Under the pieces are notes generated by a model. It was not told the origin of the DNA. It saw only the letters and a list, made by a program, of their open reading frames with translations, and did not search any database. A program made the position numbers and the translations under genes. DNA of 64,000 bases, taken from Stutzerimonas decontaminans (GTDB lineage: Bacteria; Pseudomonadota; Gammaproteobacteria; Pseudomonadales; Pseudomonadaceae). The stretch covers positions 2,993,501-3,057,500 of the forward strand of contig NZ_CP007509.1 of the NCBI RefSeq assembly GCF_000661915.1. The letters run 5' to 3'. Shown here one piece after another: positions 57,687-64,000 of the stretch (position 1 is the stretch's first letter; the number at the start of each line of letters is the position of its first letter).

Positions 57687-57823
57687 ACGGGACTTGAACC
57701 GCGCGTCCGAGGCCAGGCCGGAGGCGGAACCCGCCTGACTCCCCCACGTCGTACCTTGTGTAGCTGCAGCTCTTCGAGCCGTCTGAGCTGCGAAGGGTGC
57801 AGCGCTGCAATGAGGAGGAAGCC

Positions 57824-58138
57824 ATGCAGGTTCTGGTTAACAGCAACCACAGCATCAGTGTTACCAGTGATCTTGAAGACCGGATCAAGGCGACGGTGGA
57901 AACCGAGCTCGAACGTTTCGATGATCATCTGACCCGCGTCGAGGTACATCTCAACGACCAAAACAGTAACAAGAGCGGGCCACAGGACAAGCGCTGCCAG
58001 ATGGAAGCGCGAGTCAAGGGTCACGACCCCATTTCGGCTACACACAAAGCCGAGACGCTGGACCTGGCAATCAATGGTGCAGCGGAGAAGCTGAACCACG
58101 CGCTGGGTCATGCCCTAGACAAGCTCAACCGCCATTGA
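57824..58138 (+). CDS. HPF/RaiA-family ribosome hibernation protein, copy 2
   Basis: The 104-residue protein is a single HPF/RaiA domain: MQVLVNSNHSISVTSDLEDR, then RFDDHLTRVEVHLNDQNSNK, then KAETLDLAINGAAEKLNHAL. It shares KRCQMEAR and the VHLND motif with copy 1 at 29190-29606. GAGGAGGAAG precedes the ATG. It is followed 75 bases later by a baeRF3 gene in the same direction, so the two are probably co-expressed on growth arrest. Confidence 0.87.
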   Translation: MQVLVNSNHSISVTSDLEDRIKATVETELERFDDHLTRVEVHLNDQNSNKSGPQDKRCQMEARVKGHDPISATHKAETLDLAINGAAEKLNHALGHALDKLNRH

Positions 58139-58213
58139 CCTGACCTCGATGGCCATTGAGTGTGCCATCGACATTTTTGCGAGGGACCGAACCACCGCTA
58201 CTGGAGGCCACGC

Positions 58214-59380
58214 ATGAACCGACTGCTCGATCGCGAAACTCTTACCAAGCTGCTGGCAAAACGCGACGGGCCCTGCCTGTCCGTCTATCAGCCCACTCAC
58301 CGCAGCTTTCCGGAACGTCAGCAAGACCCGATCCGCTTCAAACACCTGGTCAGGCAACTGGAAGACGCCCTCAAGCAACAAGGGCACGGCGACCAAGCAT
58401 CTGCTCTGCTCGCGCCGCTCTACGCACTGATCGACAACAACGATTTCTGGAACCACAACCTCGACGGGCTCGCCGCCTTTGCCGCGAAGGACTACTTTCA
58501 GGTCTATCGACTGCAACGCAGCGTGCCGGAGATGGCCGTAGCCAACTCGCGCATGCACCTCAAGCCGCTGGTGCGCATCGCGCAATCGGCTGATCGTTAC
58601 CAAATTCTTTGCCTGTCGCGTGACTCGGTCCGCCTATTTGAAGGTAACCGTGACGCGCTCGATGAGGTGAAGCTCAACGAGGCCGTGCCGAGGACGCTTG
58701 CCGATGCCCTGGGCAGTGACCTCACCGAGAAAGGCCAGAGTGGCTTCCCACAGGGCTATAGTCGCGCCAGTGAACGTGGCGATCCAATGCAGGTGGAGGC
58801 TGGCGGCAGCGGCAAGCAGGCCGAAATCGATCGTGATCGCGATCGCTATTTCCGCGAGGTTGACCGGGCCATCCTAGAGCATCACTCCAAGCCTTCTGGC
58901 CTGCCACTGATCCTCGCTGCCCTGCCAGAGCAACAGCCGCATTTTCGCCGCCTCAGCCATAACCCGAACCTGCTGCCTGAAGGCATCGAAATGGGTCAGC
59001 ACGCACTCAGCATCGAAGAGTTGCGGAGCAAAAGCTGGATGGTGATGCAACCGCGCTATCTCAAGCGCCTAGAAGGGCTGCTCGACCAGTTCGGCGCATC
59101 CCATGGCCAGGGCCTGGCCTCCGACCACCTGGACCACATAGGCCAGGCTACACGGCAGGGCCGGGTGGCCACGCTGCTGGTGGAGGCCGAGCGGCGGATT
59201 CCGGGACACGTCGATAAAAATGATGGAACGGCGACACCTGCATCAGAGGGCGACGTCAATACCCCCGACCTGCTCGATGAGCTGACGATCTGGACGCTTG
59301 AGCAAGGCGGAGACGTGGTCGTGGTGCCAACCGAACGCATGCCCACCGCCACGGGAGCGGCAGCGATCTATCGGTTCTGA
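58214..59380 (+). CDS. baeRF3 domain protein (bacterial archaeo-eukaryotic release factor-like)
   Basis: The 388-residue protein matches the baeRF3 family: LLDRETLTKLLAKRDGPCLSVYQPTHRSFPE (residues 3-34, split), FWNHNLDGLAAFAAKDYFQVYRL near 80, and a late LLDELTIWTLEQGGDVVVVP near 355. These proteins relate to archaeal/eukaryotic aRF1/eRF1, and bacterial ones are predicted to act on ribosomes or stalled peptidyl-tRNA. The neighbour HPF gene supports a ribosome link. GGAGG precedes ATG 58214. No GGQ motif is visible. Confidence 0.8.
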   Translation: MNRLLDRETLTKLLAKRDGPCLSVYQPTHRSFPERQQDPIRFKHLVRQLEDALKQQGHGDQASALLAPLYALIDNNDFWNHNLDGLAAFAAKDYFQVYRLQRSVPEMAVANSRMHLKPLVRIAQSADRYQILCLSRDSVRLFEGNRDALDEVKLNEAVPRTLADALGSDLTEKGQSGFPQGYSRASERGDPMQVEAGGSGKQAEIDRDRDRYFREVDRAILEHHSKPSGLPLILAALPEQQPHFRRLSHNPNLLPEGIEMGQHALSIEELRSKSWMVMQPRYLKRLEGLLDQFGASHGQGLASDHLDHIGQATRQGRVATLLVEAERRIPGHVDKNDGTATPASEGDVNTPDLLDELTIWTLEQGGDVVVVPTERMPTATGAAAIYRF

Positions 59381-59413
59381 TGGAGCATGCGGGCAGGCAA
59401 CCCCTGCCCGCTT

Positions 59414-60130
59414 TCAATGCGAGCGACCGGCACTCCAACGCTGCGCCAGCCATTCGAGATCTTCGGGCCGTGTGACCTTCAGATTGTCGGCCCGCCCTTC
59501 AATCACCTTCGGCAAGTGTCCGGCCCATTCCAGCGCCGAGGCCTCGTCAGTAACCAGCACGCCTGCCTCGAGCGCCGCTTCGAGGGCACTGCGCAACATA
59601 CCCAGCCGGAACATCTGCGGCGTGAACGCCTGCCAGATGACACTGCGATCAACCGTTTCGATGACCCGACCGTCCGGCCCGACCCGCTTCAGCGTGTCCC
59701 GGGCAGGCACAGCCAGCAGGCCGCCAACCGGGTCGTCGGCCAGTTCGGTCAGGAGTTTGTCCAGGTCAGCACGCGCAAGATTGGGGCGTGCCGCATCATG
59801 CACCAGCACCCAGTCATGCTCATTCGCGCCTAGTTCACCAAGCTGCCGCAAACCGTTGAGGACCGAATCACAGCGCTCTCGGCCACCCGGCGCACGCTGG
59901 ATCCGACCGTCGTTTGCATAGCGCAGATTCGGCCAGTAGGGATCATCAGAGGCGATACAGACCGCTACCCCAGCTAGCGCGGGGTGATCGAGAAAGCAAT
60001 CGAGGGTGTGTTCGATGATGCTGCGTCCGCCCAACTGTAGGTATTGTTTCGGGCGGTCGGCACGCATGCGGCTGCCAACTCCGGCAGCGGGGATGACGAC
60101 CCAGAAGGCGGGCTGTGTGCGGACGATCAT
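59414..60130 (-). CDS. ispD: 2-C-methyl-D-erythritol 4-phosphate cytidylyltransferase
   Basis: The 238-residue MEP-pathway enzyme joins CTP and methylerythritol phosphate. The nucleotide-binding loop VIPAAGVGSRMRADRPKQY lies near residue 13, VHDAARPNL near 110, and VLVTDEASALEWAG near 190. Its ATG overlaps the ftsB stop by four bases, a coupling conserved in gamma-proteobacteria. Confidence 0.96.
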   Translation of the reverse strand: MIVRTQPAFWVVIPAAGVGSRMRADRPKQYLQLGGRSIIEHTLDCFLDHPALAGVAVCIASDDPYWPNLRYANDGRIQRAPGGRERCDSVLNGLRQLGELGANEHDWVLVHDAARPNLARADLDKLLTELADDPVGGLLAVPARDTLKRVGPDGRVIETVDRSVIWQAFTPQMFRLGMLRSALEAALEAGVLVTDEASALEWAGHLPKVIEGRADNLKVTRPEDLEWLAQRWSAGRSH

Positions 60131-60405
60131 TCGATCAGCTGATAGAGGGTCTCGCCCTCTTTGACCATGCCGAGCTCCTGGCGGGCACGTTCTTCGACGG
60201 TCTCCATGCCCTGCTTCAGCTCCCGGACCTCGGCCTCGAGGATCCGGTTACGCTCCAAAAGCCGTTCGTTTTCACCCTGCTGATCGGCAATTTGCTTGTT
60301 CAGGCTGCTGACTTGCGCCAGGCTGCCTTCGCCCACCCACAGGCGGTACTGCAGACCGCCAAGAAGCAGTAGCAGTACGACGAACAACCAGTAAGGGCGA
60401 CGCAT
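60127..60405 (-). CDS. ftsB: Cell division protein FtsB
   Basis: The 92-residue protein has a short cytosolic start, one transmembrane helix (YWLFVVLLLLLGGLQYRLWV) and a periplasmic coiled coil (LNKQIADQQGENERLLERN). It joins FtsL and FtsQ in the divisome. ATG 60405 gives the pseudomonad-like start MRRPYWLF; an in-frame ATG at 60414 would add three residues. It lies between eno and ispD. Confidence 0.94.
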   Translation of the reverse strand: MRRPYWLFVVLLLLLGGLQYRLWVGEGSLAQVSSLNKQIADQQGENERLLERNRILEAEVRELKQGMETVEERARQELGMVKEGETLYQLIE

Positions 60406-60506
60406 AGCGGGCATGAAACGACTTCGGCTGTAGTTCAGGTATTAGCAAACACCGGGGTATTCGCGTACGACCGGCAATTGGCGGGATGCACAGTACCGAT
60501 TGAAAC

Positions 60507-60536
60507 AAAAAAGGGCGACTCGCGCCGCCCTTTTTT
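60507..60536. terminator. Bidirectional-looking terminator downstream of eno
   Basis: AAAAAAGGGCG and CGCCCTTTTTT form a stem with an eight-base loop. The gene eno ends 12 bases before it on the minus strand. Confidence 0.88.
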
Positions 60537-60548
60537 AAATGCCGCGGA

Positions 60549-64000
<3,452 letters not shown>

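Overview
The window is GC-rich chromosomal DNA of a pseudomonad, most likely Stutzerimonas (Pseudomonas) stutzeri or a close relative. The right end (about 47-64 kb) keeps the gene order of the Pseudomonas aeruginosa rpoS-nlpD-pcm-surE-truD-ispF / fghA-adhC-gfnR / ispD-ftsB-eno-kdsA-pyrG block. Protein sequences such as RpoS, Pcm and FtsB are close to the pseudomonad versions as I recall them. I see no transposase, integrase, prophage, rRNA, tRNA or CRISPR array. Two genes are cut by the window edges: the cyclic glucan synthase-like gene on the left and pyrG on the right.

Layout. 0-8 kb: an NdvB-like glucan synthase C-terminal part, an RlhA-type U32 protein and a small membrane protein. 8-16.4 kb: a SotB-like exporter, an SDR, then a leftward three-gene set encoding a Tat-exported flavin amine oxidase, a small cytochrome c and a secreted RidA protein. 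An AT-rich 0.5 kb gap with a strong palindrome follows, then a stress-type protein, a DUF72 protein, a voltage-gated-type potassium channel and a lipoprotein. 16.6-19.8 kb: an SUV3-type helicase and a DUF1275 protein. 20-25.3 kb: the glycerol regulon glpF-glpK-glpR-glpD with GlpR-type operators. 25.3-28.6 kb: zapA with its small partner, ppiC, a PilJ-domain chemoreceptor and a STAS-like protein. 28.6-32.1 kb: a group of small stress-type genes including two DUF3597 paralogues and a short HPF. 32.2-40.8 kb: housekeeping and transport genes (ghrA-like, amt, dgt, MOSC, eamA, a YebC paralogue, an HNH protein, usp, truncated globin).

40.8-46.4 kb is the most accessory-looking part. It holds a two-gene HAM1-like / SIR2-like operon that resembles the KomB-KomC part of the Kongming anti-phage system, but with no adenosine deaminase gene beside it. 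It also holds a small outer-membrane barrel, an AT-rich gap, a sodium/solute symporter and a GNAT-Nudix fusion. 46.2-46.8 kb: a 45-residue acidic protein and the regulatory RNA RsmZ with an upstream GacA box, just downstream of rpoS. 47-64 kb is the conserved block, with three insertions relative to P. aeruginosa: a DUF368 (PopT-type) gene between pcm and nlpD, an ArsR-ene reductase pair beside ispF, and an HPF-baeRF3 pair between gfnR and ispD.

Themes: stationary-phase and stress control (RpoS, RsmZ, two HPF paralogues, Usp, Pcm, SurE), glycerol and formaldehyde catabolism, a possible periplasmic amine dehydrogenase, and a possible nucleotide-sensing NADase defence pair. All assignments come from reading the sequence; no database search was run.
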